From contig JAAMXY010001270.1 in assembly GCA_019677205.1 (NCBI GenBank), positions 30,872 to 94,871 on the forward strand: DNA of 64,000 nt, in the 5' to 3' direction. Numbering within the stretch: the stretch's first letter is position 1; each line of letters begins with the position of its first letter. Of the stretch, positions 19,582 through 31,248 are shown piece by piece. Origin of the DNA: Pinguiococcus pyrenoidosus. Lineage: Eukaryota; Sar; Pinguiophyceae; Pinguiochrysidales; Pinguiochrysidaceae. A model generated the notes under the pieces. That model saw only the letters and a program-made list of their open reading frames with translations, did no database searches and was not told where the DNA came from. Both the position numbers and the translations under genes were made by a program.

Positions 19582-20106
19582 TCCGTCTTCGCCGCGCGGT
19601 AGCAGTGCAAGTCCGGGATGGGACAGACGGACTGGACCCGGACCGGTGGAACCTCCTCCATCGAGACCATCGACGATTCTCGCCCGAGCGGCCGCTGGCG
19701 CAAGCCCAAGCATTGCGGGGAGTTCCGAACTGATGGTCGAACCGCAAGGACTGGAAGAGGGCGCGCAAAACGGAGGCGCTGGCGAAGACGAGCATGCGCA
19801 GGACGAGAGCGAGCCTGCCAGGGAGTCACACGTACAGGATGAAAGCGCCGGCGTCGACACAGCCGCAGGCTCAGAGGTGGATCCAAACGATGTCGACGAG
19901 ATGACCGCTCCCCAAAGCAAGGGTAAGCGAAGGTACTCATGGCGATTTCTGCAGTTCTAGAAGGATGAAAGCACTCAGCTCTCACTTCCATCTTGCACAG
20001 AGAGCACTCTCCCATAGAGGACGGCCAGCTTCGCGCGAAGGAAGTCGATGACAAGTGCTGCTGCAGCGACATGGCAACGGGCAGCACTCGGAAGCTCGGC
20101 ACTTGA
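19559..20106 (+). CDS. Weak candidate gene, Ser/Pro- and acidic-rich, unknown
   Basis: Exon 1 from ATG 19559 to 19921 encodes about 120 residues of low-complexity, acidic sequence (EDEHAQDESEPARESHVQDE) and ends at a good donor, AAGG|GTAAGC. Splicing to an exon starting about 20005 (after GCACAGAG) would continue in frame to a stop at 20104-20106 and end in a Cys-rich CCCSDM and STRKLGT. No family is recognised. The minus strand also has open frames here with some protein character, so strand is not settled. A plus-strand gene here would restore the strand alternation seen elsewhere. Treat as tentative. Confidence 0.3.
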
Positions 20107-20325
20107 AAGCTCGACACCATCTCCGCCGCGCACAGAGAGGTGAATCCAGAAGCGTCCAAACACGTGGACGAGTAGCCCGAAGGCGCTTCTTGGATGTGTC
20201 CCGGCCGCTCACGAGTACTAGCTCAACATCCCCCAAGATGCTGAGCGGGAAGGAAAGGATCCAGTAGAATGACAAGAGACGCATCGAGCAGGCTAGCTAG
20301 CTCGACATGATACCCGACATGCGGA

Positions 20326-22139
20326 TCAACCTTGTCGCCTCACGAATGCAAGAAGCTGATCAACCTGATCGCTCCTCCGCGCTTCGTCCCACCCGGACGC
20401 GCCCCACGAGGGAGAGCTGCCCCTTCTGGCGCCGATCGAGCACTCCACGCCTGGAGAGGAAATTTCACGGGGGACAATGCTGGATGCTTAGTGATTCCTC
20501 ATCTCACCAGCTGTCTGAAGAGCCTGGCCAAAGAAATCGAGGGATATGCGGTACCACACCTTCTGCGAAATCACCGAGAGCGGCTAGCTTGGACACCATC
20601 TCCTGCTCAACTTGGAGGGCTTTCCGGCGCAGCGAGATGTCGGTGTGCCCCGCCGCGTCCTGGCGAGCGAGTGAAGAGCAGGACTAAGGTGATCCGTCCT
20701 GCAGCTACTATCTTCTCGGGCAAGAACGAGGCTCACCAGCGGCTTGTGGAGACGTCTACCGAGACTCAGCATGTCTGCCGCCACGACTTGGGAAGCTGGA
20801 TTCTGCGACCCATCGGTCATGCCTTCTAGGATCTGATCCACCCAAACGGCCGCCTCTGGCCTCTTCCGCTTCTCCATCTTGAGGTCCCGCACCATGTCTT
20901 CTGGTCGGTAGGACGCGCCGCTATTGCCGCCAGTCACTCGCTCCATCTCTCCCTTGAGAACTTCCCAACTGACAATCCCCTCGATGATCTCACGCTTGAA
21001 GGCCGCTAGGGCTTCGTCACCTTCGTCCTCGGCGGTACCACCATCGCGACCACCTTTCGATCAGCACGATAGCAAGAAGCGTAAGAGTTGCGTAGGATAA
21101 GCTCGTGGCTCGTTGCACTTCAAAATGAAGACCTACCGGAGCCACCAGCGGTGCCGGCGCAGTTTCTATTCACGGCATCTTCGATTGCCTGTGCGCTTCT
21201 TCCGGCGCGGCCTTCACCGCCATTTGCCTCATCTGCGGCCTTGTGAAGTGCACGGACCATCGCATGCAGATTTGACGAGGGTAGTGCATGCGTCGCAAGA
21301 CCGCTTGCCAGCATCTCCGACGCTCCAATCCGCGCTCCGGTCAGGGCCATAAAGCGAGCGGTCGCCATGCCGACCTCGTCCGCCGTTAGGAAATGCGTAC
21401 TCCCTGCGTCGGGGCATATGCCAATGGCGCATTCCGGCATCGCAAAGGTTGTCGTGTCCGTGACGAGACGGACTCGCGCCCCCATGAACAGACCCGCACC
21501 GGCGCCCATGACCACTCCGCTCCCAAGGGCGATCACGAGCTTCTCTCTGCTCAACGCGTGCAAGGCGAGAAGCACGCTGTACTCCAGCTCCAGGAACTGG
21601 CGGGAAAGCTCCTCTTTCTCTTCCCGGGAGTCCAGCGCGGTCAGCATTCCCAGGAGGCTCTTGATGTCTCCGCCGGCGCAAAACGCCCTCGACTCCGCGC
21701 CATCCGTTGCATCTGCCGATCGCACGAAGACAGCGGCAACGCGATCTGACTCCAACACTGCAGCACGCAGGATCCGGAGAAGCATCAAATTCGCTTCAAC
21801 GCCCAGCGCGTTGAGCTTTCGAGGGGAATTCAGACAGATCTCCAACAAACCATTGGGGTGGTGCGTCGCCAGGACGCACTCCTCCTCGCCATCCGGAAGA
21901 TTGGCGAGGCTTCGTGGCTTCCCGGGGAGCTCAAGAGCCGCCAACTCTCCCAGGATCTCCTCTTCTGAACCAGTGGTCTGCAGCAGCCCTGGAAAAGCGG
22001 CCAGAAACGCGCTTTCGTCGAATGAAGCCGCGAAGATGCGCGGGCGCCGTGCTCTGCCAGCGAACGATCGCCGCACGAAGCCTGTGCCGCGCGACCAATG
22101 CAACTGCAACAGCGCGAGAAAAAATATCCTGGACTGCAT
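20326..22139 (-). CDS. 3-hydroxyisobutyryl-CoA hydrolase-like enoyl-CoA hydratase family protein with organellar presequence
   Basis: Crotonase-fold enzyme; the animal relative HIBCH releases 3-hydroxyisobutyrate in valine breakdown. Exons (5' to 3'): 22139-21137, 21053-20737, 20659-20560, 20450-20326; 514 aa, introns 83, 77 and 109 nt. The first exon carries the catalytic core: oxyanion-hole motif RAFCAGGDIKSLL and AMPECAIGICPDAGSTHFL, with the Glu and Asp used by HIBCH. The last two exons restore the family C-terminus, GDFAEGVECSIGARR and WDEARRSDQVDQLLAF. N-terminus MQSRIFFLALLQLHWSRGTG then FVRRSFAGRARRP looks like a signal peptide with Phe at +1, so plastid targeting is likely. A Gly/Ala/Asp-rich insert near residues 310-360 separates core and tail. 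Substrate is uncertain. Confidence 0.8.
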
Positions 22140-22456
22140 TGTCTCGCATCCACACGCGCGCTAAAAGACAGCACAACACCCAAAAAGTAAAGATGCAGTA
22201 GAAGACGAACGACAAAAGGCAAAAGGCGAAAGACGCTCGAGAAGCGCTGGATCTTTGCCGGATCAGCTGACCAACTTTTGTTCCGGATCGATAGTGTGTC
22301 TATTTTTGAAATGTTTATTTACATGTATCAAGGCGAAGCTTTTCACGACAACCAATGGTATCACGACAAGCATCCAAGTTCCCGCCAAAAAACTCGAAAG
22401 CCCTCGAGTCTCTTGGCGGCGAGATGTCTCCTTCCGCCTGCGACTGATCACGATGG
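22140..22456. promoter_or_regulatory. Divergent promoter, hydratase-like / MCM9
   Basis: About 320 bp between two starts; moderately AT-rich from 22260 to 22390. Nothing further recognised. Confidence 0.4.
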
Positions 22457-24931
22457 GTGCGGACGGAGAGCGCTAAGATGAATGCTGAAGAGCTGCAAAG
22501 CGCGAATCCCCGCGATGTGGCGCCAGCGGACTACAGACTGGCGTTCTTGGCCTTTCTGGAGGCCGCGGCCCTGCCTCAACTGGTCCGACTTCTCCTTGAG
22601 GAGCCAAAGGCGGACTCCGCGGAGCACCACTACGCTCTCGAGGTGGAGGCCCAGGACATGATCCACTTCGACCCGAAGCTGGCTTTCGTGCTGCTCAACA
22701 ACCCTGAGCTTCTCCTGCCTCTGCTGGACGACGCAGCCGTGGAGGCGCAGCGGCGGTTGGCCGCGTCGGAGTCTCTTCAGAGACGCTTTGCGATACTGAG
22801 GGAGGCTGCGCAGGAGTCCACGAGAGATGTCGCCAACCAGAGCGTCGAGGGAGACAAGCTGCAAGTTGCTGCCGAGGAACTGCGCAGTCGCATAAAGCGA
22901 CTTGTCCACGTTCGGCTGCTGCGGCTCCCGCCCGTTTCTCAGCATGCCAAGCCCGGTATCGGCGCCCTTCGAAGCCGGGACGTCGGCAAGCTGTTGCAGG
23001 TGAATGGGACAGTCGTGAGGGTGTCGGCACTGCGTCTTCTGGAGACGGAGAAGACCTTCAAGTGCAACAAGTGCGAACACGAGTTCCGAGTTCGCGTCAG
23101 CCTGGAGCAGGGCGGTCGCATGCCCAAGCCAGACGTCTGCCCGAATCGGAATGCGCAGAAAAAAGGCAAGAAAGGCGGCGGCGGTAGTGAGGTGCAGATC
23201 GGCCCGTGCAACAGCCCCAACATCATGGAGATCGAGAGTGAAAGGGAGGTCACCGACTACCAGGAGGCCAAGCTACAAGATCGCGCGAACTTGCTGAGCG
23301 TCGGCTCCGTCCCGAGGTCCATCACTGTGCTACTCCTGTACGATATGGTCCAGAGTATCAAGCCCGGTGACGACGTGGTCATCGTCGGCACGTTGCTGCG
23401 TCGCTGGAGATCTGAAAGGGTTGGCACCCGCTGCGACGTGGAGCACGTCTTGGTTGCTCAGTCCGTCGCCATCGCGGAAGGCGCAGGGTTCACAAGCTCT
23501 CAGCATGACATTTCATCGCAAGAAGCCAGCCAAGCGTTCCAGGAATACTGGCATAGGCATGGGACCAATCCGATCGCAGCAAGAAATCACATCGTCAGCG
23601 CCGTCTGTCCTCAGATATACGGCATGGTGCCGATCAAGCTGGCCATCCTTCTCACGCTTTGCGGTGGACCGGGGGTGGTCGATCCAACTTCGGGAGCGCG
23701 CCGTCGTGGACAGTCTCATCTGTTGATCGTTGGCGACCCGGGCACGGGGAAAAGCCAGTTCCTCCGCTTCGCAGCAATGCTGAGCTCGCGGGCGGTCATG
23801 ACGACGGGCGTGGGCACCACCAGCGCCGGATTGACGTGCTCCGCGGTCAAGGATGGAGGCGAATGGCAGCTGGAGGCTGGCGCACTGGTTCTCGCGGACC
23901 GAGGGCTATGCTGCATCGATGAGTTCAGCGCCATCAAGGAGCACGATCGGCAGGCGATCCACGAAGCGATGGAACAGCAGACGCTGAGCGTGGCGAAGGC
24001 AGGCCTTGTCTGCACGCTGAATGCCAGAGCGACGGTCCTCGCGGTCACGAACCCGAAAGGGGGTCGCTACGACCCCACGGCCGACATCTCCATCAACACG
24101 TCGATTGCTCCACCCTTGCTCTCCAGGTTCGACCTGGTTTTGCTTCTGCGTGACAGAAAAGACGACAGCTGGGACCAGATTGTGTCAGGCTTCGTGCTCG
24201 CGAGCGCGATCTCCGGCATGCCGGCAGGTAGCTTGTCGAATCTTGGGATCAGCGCGAAGCGGCGGCGGCTTTCCCTTGCCACCATATCGGGGAACAAGCC
24301 CGTCCTCGCCCCCTCAAGTGACATCGAGGAAGCTGCGACCGGAGTCTTGGAGGGCGAAGACCTCTGGTCCGCGGCGAAGCTCCAGCAGTACATCGGCTAC
24401 GTGAAAAGCCGCTTTCCAAGCCCAAAGCTGGGCACCGGGGCCATGGACCTGCTCGACGCCTACTACAAAAGGCAGAGAGCGAGCGCCACGGCGAACGCCT
24501 TTGGCGAGAGCTCCTCCAAGCCCACCTTGAGAGCGCTGGAGAGCCTCATCCGCCTGAGCCAAGCCCACGCGCGGCTCTGCCATCGTGACATCGTCCTGGC
24601 AGAGGATGCAGTCCAAGCATGCTTGCTGACCGAGCTCTCCACTGCGACGGCAGGAGTTTTTGACAACACCCGCGATGGCCCAGGTTTTGGGAACGACTTG
24701 CCGGAGATGGCACCGCAGACCGTTCGTCTGCCGACTGTGCGAAGCGGATTTCCAGCGTGCCCTGACGACCATCTTCACCAGCTGGGATGCCGAATACGGC
24801 GACAACTCAATCTGCTGAGTAGTGGCCACAGCTTTTCGTCTCCCGCGCAAAACTACTACGAAGGAGTCGAATCGTTCGACCAGACGCCTAGAAAATCACG
24901 TCTCCTGCAGGATACGCTAGGAATGTCGTGA
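22457..24931 (+). CDS. MCM9: MCM9, MCM-family DNA helicase of recombination repair
   Basis: AAA+ helicase that works with MCM8 in homologous recombination and interstrand crosslink repair rather than at origins. Single exon, 824 aa from the first ATG (817 if the Met at 22478 is used). An N-terminal helical and OB region is followed by a zinc-binding segment (FKCNKCEHEF). The core has Walker A GDPGTGKSQFL (about 425), TTGVGTTSAGLT, Walker B CCIDEF, EHDRQAIHEAMEQQTLSVAKAG, and the arginine finger PLLSRFDL. Sequence details such as NPKGGRYDP and EAMEQQT fit MCM9 better than MCM2-8. Animal MCM9 has a long C-terminal tail that is short here. Confidence 0.92.
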   Translation: MRTESAKMNAEELQSANPRDVAPADYRLAFLAFLEAAALPQLVRLLLEEPKADSAEHHYALEVEAQDMIHFDPKLAFVLLNNPELLLPLLDDAAVEAQRRLAASESLQRRFAILREAAQESTRDVANQSVEGDKLQVAAEELRSRIKRLVHVRLLRLPPVSQHAKPGIGALRSRDVGKLLQVNGTVVRVSALRLLETEKTFKCNKCEHEFRVRVSLEQGGRMPKPDVCPNRNAQKKGKKGGGGSEVQIGPCNSPNIMEIESEREVTDYQEAKLQDRANLLSVGSVPRSITVLLLYDMVQSIKPGDDVVIVGTLLRRWRSERVGTRCDVEHVLVAQSVAIAEGAGFTSSQHDISSQEASQAFQEYWHRHGTNPIAARNHIVSAVCPQIYGMVPIKLAILLTLCGGPGVVDPTSGARRRGQSHLLIVGDPGTGKSQFLRFAAMLSSRAVMTTGVGTTSAGLTCSAVKDGGEWQLEAGALVLADRGLCCIDEFSAIKEHDRQAIHEAMEQQTLSVAKAGLVCTLNARATVLAVTNPKGGRYDPTADISINTSIAPPLLSRFDLVLLLRDRKDDSWDQIVSGFVLASAISGMPAGSLSNLGISAKRRRLSLATISGNKPVLAPSSDIEEAATGVLEGEDLWSAAKLQQYIGYVKSRFPSPKLGTGAMDLLDAYYKRQRASATANAFGESSSKPTLRALESLIRLSQAHARLCHRDIVLAEDAVQACLLTELSTATAGVFDNTRDGPGFGNDLPEMAPQTVRLPTVRSGFPACPDDHLHQLGCRIRRQLNLLSSGHSFSSPAQNYYEGVESFDQTPRKSRLLQDTLGMS

Positions 24932-25238
24932 TCACGTTGGGATGACGTCGTTAGCAGATGTGGAGCAATTTTGGAACTAACGCCATGTGGCACGATTTGG
25001 AGCCTATTGGTTTGTGCTCAGTCGAGTTGAGTTGCGTCGCGCGACGTTCCAAGCAGGCCTCGGGTCTTCGCTTTCACAGCCCTCAAAATGCGTTCGAACG
25101 CCGATTTCGAAGCCGAGTCTGCTGCCCAAGAACGTGTCAGATGGGGGCGTCGAGCAACTAGGATCTTCAAGCGAGAAGCCCACCCGTGCTCGGCACTGGT
25201 GTAGGATGCCACGCGGCGAAGGGAATCCTCGCCATGGA
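24932..25238. other. Convergent 3' intergenic region
   Basis: About 307 bp between the stops of MCM9 and the ARM-repeat gene. No gene, repeat or structured RNA seen. Confidence 0.4.
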
Positions 25239-28200
25239 TCATTGGAAGTCTGCGACGTCGACGAGCATCAGCGACTCCGAATCCACATGGTCTGCGTCTG
25301 CGGGATTTGGCGTTATCGGGATCTTGGCGAATCGGATGTCCTCGCTCACGGGCTCGTCCTCTTCGTTTTCGTTGGCTTCGTTCGTCCAAGGGGAGTCGTC
25401 CACGGCCAGCGATTCACACAACTGGCGGGAGTCGGGCACTTGTACCGACGGCGGAACAATGTCGACGGACCCCGCTGGCTCCTTGAGCACTACGACCCTC
25501 ATGAGATACGAATCGTCGGTGTCCAAGGTATGATACACTTTGACGATCCCCTGACGAAGGTCCTCGTCGGACGAAGTGACCGATGGCACAAACACGTCCT
25601 CCGCCACTTTGCCGCCGCCCTCGTCGTCCCGGAAGGTCGCGGACAGCAAAGCCGTGACTGCTCCCGCCTCGACAGCGCCTGATTTCCCAGACGTTAAAAG
25701 GTTGAGCGTCGCAGACGCTCGAGTCCGCAACTGCGCATCTGCGGCACCGGCCGACCACGCTACCAGATACGGCGCCAGGTCATCAAGAGTCGTGCGACCG
25801 GCACCAACGCTGCTGCTGCCGGCACAGAGCGAGCACAGCTCGACGGCATTGGAGATAATGCCAGGCGCGCTCTCCTCCTCTTTGGCCATCCGGCAGCAGG
25901 TCACGACAAGCTCGTTGCTCAGCAGCGAGCTGCGCAACTCCACGTCCGTGGCCAGCAGATGGCAGATGGCAACAAACATCGCTCGCAAGCGATTGAATTC
26001 CGCCAGGCATCGCAGAGCGCCGCAGACGCCGGCGGCGTCCAGCTCTTTGAGATGCCTCCGCCGCTCCGCGATGAAGTAGTACGCATGGAGCAGGTTGTCC
26101 GCCGCCATGCAGGCCAAGTCCTCCAGACCTTCAAGCTGCGCTGTCAATCGCCGCAGAGTCTCCAAACCTCCCCGCAATACTAGCTCAGAGGTATGGCCCT
26201 CTTGGCCCCGCTCTCTGGCGGCAGTGCGGCGCAGCAGGAGCGCCACGAGCGCGACGAGCTCCGCAGGAGCTGCGCTGCTGACGCTGCCCGCCAGCGCGGC
26301 AACAAAGCCCTCCGTGTCCACCACAGCCTCCACATGCTCCCCATCCTCCGAAAGGGCCGCTAGCAGCCGCACACAGTCGAGGCGGTGCTCTGCGGCGCCT
26401 CGAAGTATGCGAAGGACTGCAGGAACAGCTTTGACAAGCACCAAGCTCTTTGCGCCCGTCGGGGTGTTTGCCACGTTGCTGGCGGACTTCAGGGCGTGCG
26501 AGCGAGCGACCGCCTCCGCCGACTTCAACAGCAACGTCAGCATCGCCGGCGCCGGAGAGGACGCCAACGCGTTGGCGCCCGTGGGTGTCGCCGCCAAGAG
26601 CAGCAAGGTCGATGCGGCCAGGGAGGTGGCGTCCGGGTCGCCTAGCGCCACCAGCTCGTTGAGCAACGGCACGCCACCCTCGAGCACCAGAGTCCGAGAA
26701 TCCTCCTGGCGCAGAAGGTGGCAGAGCGCCTTCCCAGCGGCGACCTTGACGCCGGGCTGCGGCGCGGTGACAAGCTCGAAGATGGCCCGGATGGCCACGC
26801 GTTGCACCTGCATCTCGGCCCTGGCACGTCGGCTGGAAGCCAGCTGGCACAGCATGGTGGCCGCCGTGTGGCGGAGGGCGGCGTCTGGCAGCTGTGAGAG
26901 CTTGGCGGTGGCGACGAGGACGCCCTCGGCGACCATGGCGTCGTGGACGGCTTCGTGCTGGTACAGGTTGAGCAGCGCCTGAAGGCAGAGTCTCTTGGTG
27001 TCCACGCTGACGGAGCGTACCATGGCGATCATCATGAGCGCCTTGACGCCGCCGTCGGCCACGATGCGGCTCTCGGAGCCGCGATGGCAGCTGAGATTGC
27101 ACAGCGCCTTGGCCACGCAGAGCTGATGCGACTCGCGGTAGCTGTGGCTGAAGGCGGCTAGCACGGGCACCACGCCGTGGCGCACCATGACGCCTTGCGC
27201 CGCCGCCTCCAGGCTGAGGTTGGCGAAGGCGATGGCGCAGCATAGCTGCGTATCCGCCTGCTCCATCGTGGCGATGCGCAGCAAGGCCGGCAGGACGTCA
27301 GCGGAGTGCAGCGACTCGCGCGCGTGGCTGTTGCGACTCAGCGCCGCCACCACCGACGCCACGTAGCCTTTGGTGAGCTCTTCCGACTCCTGCGCAGCGA
27401 CTTCCACGTCGGCGGCCAAGAGGCCCGCGAAGTTGGCGGTCTCGGCTTGCCCGCTCCCCAAGGCGATGCTGCAGATCGCCGCCCAGGCATGTTGCATGAT
27501 GCGCTGGTCCCTGCGCCCGATGAGCGCCTTGAGACTGCGGATGACGTCCTCGCTCGCCAGTGCGTCCACGGTGCTGCGGGTGCCGGCAAGGTTGCACAGG
27601 ATTGCGGCGCAGCAGCGCTGCTCGCCAAGTGACCCCGCGCCAGCGCGATGGAGCAAGTAGCGAAGGCCGTCGCCTTGGACAAGGAAGTGCCGCGACGCGG
27701 CGTGCATGCTCACGCGCAGCAGGATCTGCGTGCGCAGCTCGTGGTGCGTCACGGCCACCTGGCTGGAGGTTGTGAGTGTTGACGGGGGGTTCTTTGCGCC
27801 TGCGATGGTGTCGGTGACGCTGGCGGTGGCGCGCTCCTCGGATGGCATGTCGCGGATGACCGCTGGAACCAGATCCAACGGTGCCACGACGGCGACGTTG
27901 TCCTCAGCGTCGAGGAGACGCATCATCGCGCGCATTGCCTCCGGCCGCAGCTCGGTGTCTTCTGCATCTGCTAGGCACTCCACCAGCCCCGCAGCGCAGC
28001 TCTTGTGCGTCGCAATGGAACTCAGGAGGCCATCGTCCTGCAGCAACAGTCTTGCCACGCGAACTGCGTCGACGCGCACGCCAACGCCACCCCCGCGGCG
28101 CCGCAGCAGCCTCGCCAGGGCATCGAGACCCCTTTCGTGTACGACCCGCAAGCGCGCTGGCTTCTCCGCCGCGAGGAACTGGAGGCTTCTGGTCACGAAG

Positions 28201-29853
28201 CTCAGGGTGAGAGTATCGTCGTCAGTGCTCAGCTCCTCCAGAAGGCCGACGCCGCCGCGCGTCAGAAAGTCAGTCCTGCAGCTCTTCGCGCGGCAAAAGT
28301 TGAACGCCATCCTCGCCACCGTGCAGCGCGTGGCGCCAGTGGCGCCTTTCGCCAGCTGCGAGAGCGCTGACACCAGCCCGTCCTCCAGCATGCGGTAGCG
28401 GACCTTGCGCATGTCGGTGAGGTTGCACAGCGCGACGACGCCGAGGTCCTTGAGCGCTGGCGTCGTCAAGCCCGGCGCAAGCTGGATCAGCGCCTTCATG
28501 GGGCGCTCCATCAGCGGGTAGGGACGGTTGACGCAGGTCAGGTTGTAAAGCGCCTCCAGACATATCAGACGCAGGTGAGAAGCATCCTGACCCGTCTTGT
28601 TGGGGCCGGCGAGGGACGTAAAGGTAGCAACGGCGCCGGTCTCGACCAAGGCGGTCTCCATGGCGTCCAGCCTGCTCAATCGCGCCAGCGCCAACACGGC
28701 CGTCTGTACCACGATGGCGCTGTGCGTGTTGGCCACGAGGTCCACCAGTGCTTTGGCGGCACCAGCGCGGATCATCTCGATTCCCAGCCCCGCCGTGTCC
28801 GCCATGTCTAGAAGCGTCTCAGCACACTGGGCTTCCACCTCCGGGTGTCGCTCTTCGTCCAGCAGGCGCAGCACGGCGCGGATGGCGCCTTCCTTGCGGA
28901 GTCGAGGCGCGTTGGACGGGTCGCGCGACCAGCGCTTTAGGGTGAGCACGCAGCGGAGCTTCGCCGCCAGGTCGCTGGCGGCGCGTCGACCTCGACTGGA
29001 TGCCGCGGCCGAATTGCGATGCTTCTTCGTTGCTGCGGTAGCCATGGCGTCCGTCTGCGGCGTCTTGGACTTGCGAGTTGAAGGTACACGGTGTTGGAGC
29101 GCCAGGGACTTTTGGTACTGGGTCGCCTTGGGGTTGGGAATGCGGCTGAGGTACATCAGACCGTTCATGTAGTGGCCGCCGGTTCCGAAGAGGTCTCCTG
29201 CGTAATCGGGCACGTTCTCCAGCACCTTGGTCAGCGGCGCCGCTTGCGCAGCCGCGCTGCTGTCCTCGGCGGGCTTCATGTGCAATGATCTCCGGCGCGT
29301 TTTCTTGCCTAGGCTCTTGCCGCCCAGCGGCCCCGCTCGGCCCGGCAGCTCTGGGCTCGCAGAGTCGCGCGCCCTGGTGAGGCGGCGCCGCTGCAGGTCC
29401 TTGAGAATCTTGGGCGGCGGAGACTTCGGGACTAAGACTAGGGGTTTGTGCAGGTTCATGTGATGGCGCTGCAGCTGTCGTTCATTTCGTCGCCAGAAGA
29501 GAGAGTTGATTAGCTGGGCTCGAAGCTCGAGCGCGGGACCGATTATGTCCTCGGGAGTTCGTACCGGATGCTGCGCCTTCTCCTCCTGGACTCGAACGAT
29601 TTTGCTGGCCGTTTCGACTTGTGCGTGGGCCAGGAGCGTCGTGGCGTCCCTCTTGTGGGCGTCGCCATCGCTCGGACCCACCTTGGCGGTCTTCGCCCGT
29701 CTACGTCACCCGCCGTCATGAGGAGAGTCATTCGGCGGAAGAAGACTGGTGTTCTCCGCACCTTGGAGAAGAAGTGTGGCTGCCTTGCCTTCGCTGCCCG
29801 GTCTCGGCGCCAGGCTTGGGGCGGCTCTTGCCTTGTCGCGGGAGAGACTTCAT
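25239..29853 (-). CDS. Large armadillo-repeat protein, function unknown
   Basis: Exons (5' to 3'): 29853-29762 and 29700-25239, with a 61-nt intron; about 1,517 aa. The upstream exon is inferred: the main frame has no ATG near its beginning, and splicing CCAAG|GTGCGG to GACGTAG joins MKSLPRQGKSRPKPGAETG in frame to it. The same frame also reaches an ATG at 29937, so the true start may lie there. After a basic N-terminus of about 230 residues come roughly 25 ARM/HEAT-type repeats with typical Asn-Leu cores (LYNLTC, ALCNLTD, AILCNLAG, AFANLSLEA, ALCNLSCH). The last 100 residues are acidic. No catalytic domain. Proteins of this kind are common in flagellated protists and often scaffold axonemal or cytoskeletal complexes, but nothing here proves that. 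Confidence 0.8.
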
Positions 29854-30902
29854 GAGATTGCCGTAGAGAAGCGACCTGACAAGGTTCTGCGAGCAATGCA
29901 GCGAGGGGCCGACCTGCCGCTTTCGCGTGGGATGCACCTGTGTCCCATCCTTCCGACGTCTCGGGGTCGATGCCAGTGAGCTCCGTGAGCCTGTTGTTCG
30001 GCGCAGGTCAGTAGGACACTCTTAGGACGGAGATGCGCAGAGGAATGGTACTGCGCTACCGAAGGCGAAGCTCGTCGAGCACGGGGTTGTGCGACTCTTG
30101 CCGCACTCGACAAGCGAGTTTCTTCGACTCCCACTGCCACAAGTCCCCCAGATCCATCCTAAGAGGCAAGGTCCCTTGTCCCTTTGTTTAGCCGCTAGCC
30201 CTTTTTCTCGTCACTATCGAATTGCTGCATCCTCGACTTGGGATCCCGTCGAGAGAGGGAGTCATCGTGCAGACAACTGAAGAAGCATCGCAGGTCGCCG
30301 GCGCCGGTCCGAGAAACGTGGATGGTGCCGTGGGTGCCTCGAGGTCCGTGACGAAGCTGTGACAAGGTGCCGCGTCTCTTTTAAGGCCGATGGATCCGTG
30401 AACTGCGAGAGGGACGGAAGATTTGACCATCCTCACGAGGCTTGATGGAACCCTTAATCGCCTCTTTGGTCTCTGACGGGACCGTTTCTTTGTTTGTCAT
30501 CCTCAGTTTGGACCCTCTCGTCGCTTCTTCGACGGAGTCTGTCCCGAGTGATTGCCGAAGACCTCCCACATTCACAGGCAGTAGTGGAGCACCGGACTGG
30601 GGGATCCCCTAGGTAGATCCTGGACCAGTACACAAGTACGCAAGGCGCGCGAACCCAAAGCAAGGGCTTTCGACACGTCAGAGCACAGTTAAGCGGCTTC
30701 CTGGTGCACGAGATCTTGCGCTCGTAAAGAAAGAGTCAGCTCGTCAACGATCCATCCAGTCATACTTTGGAACTCTGCCAGGGGCTGTTGCGTCATGCAG
30801 GGTTTGGCCTGTACGATACGGATACCGCGGACGGAGGAACGGTCTACGCGACGCTGCGCAACGGGCGCAGTCGCTCGCAGCGGCAGTCTCGTGGTTCTCA
30901 TG
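29854..30902. other. Intergenic region without a clear gene
   Basis: More than 1 kb between the ARM gene start and a small minus-strand ORF. Short stretches look protein-like on either strand, for example on the + strand after 30274 (TTEEASQVAGAGPRNVDGAV, then a stop) and on the minus strand at 30690-30810 (a frame containing FQSMTGWIVDELTLSLRAQD before a stop). No splice arrangement joining them is convincing, and none resembles a known family. Confidence 0.35.
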
Positions 30903-31172
30903 TCAAGACAGCAAAGCCTTGAAGACGTTGCGCTTCTTTTCACAGCCGCGCCAGGCCTCCAGTGCAGCAAGCCGCGCGGAACGGATCCCGCTCTTCTCAG
31001 TCAGCAAAACCCTCGTAAAGTCCGATTCGCTCCCTGCTCTTTGACGCCCTTCGATTTTGCTCAGCAGAAGCTTCTCCGCCTCGCAGGTGGCGATGGGGCG
31101 CTCTGCTAGTGTTGCAGTGCCGCGCCTGTGGCGCAAGGCGTCGTGGCGAAAGAGCATGGGACATCCCGGCAT
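30903..31172 (-). CDS. Small candidate ORF next to the sensor gene, unknown
   Basis: An 89-residue minus frame starts at 31172, 76 bp from the start of the divergent sensor gene. Its C-terminal 60 residues are charged and helical (CEAEKLLLSKIEGRQRAGSE, WRGCEKKRNVFKALLS) and read like real coding sequence; the first 30 are Arg-rich and doubtful. No family recognised. It could be the first exon of a longer gene extending left or simply chance. Confidence 0.22.
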   Translation of the reverse strand: MPGCPMLFRHDALRHRRGTATLAERPIATCEAEKLLLSKIEGRQRAGSESDFTRVLLTEKSGIRSARLAALEAWRGCEKKRNVFKALLS

Positions 31173-31248
31173 TGGGTAGACTCCGTCTTGCACACCTCTC
31201 GAACATCTACTCCATACGCCGTCGCCACCGTCGGAAAAGGCACGAAAG

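Noticed and set aside
20508-20523. 16-nt micro-exon in the hydratase-like gene
   Set aside because: A single longer exon ending at 20560 restores the family C-terminus without it.
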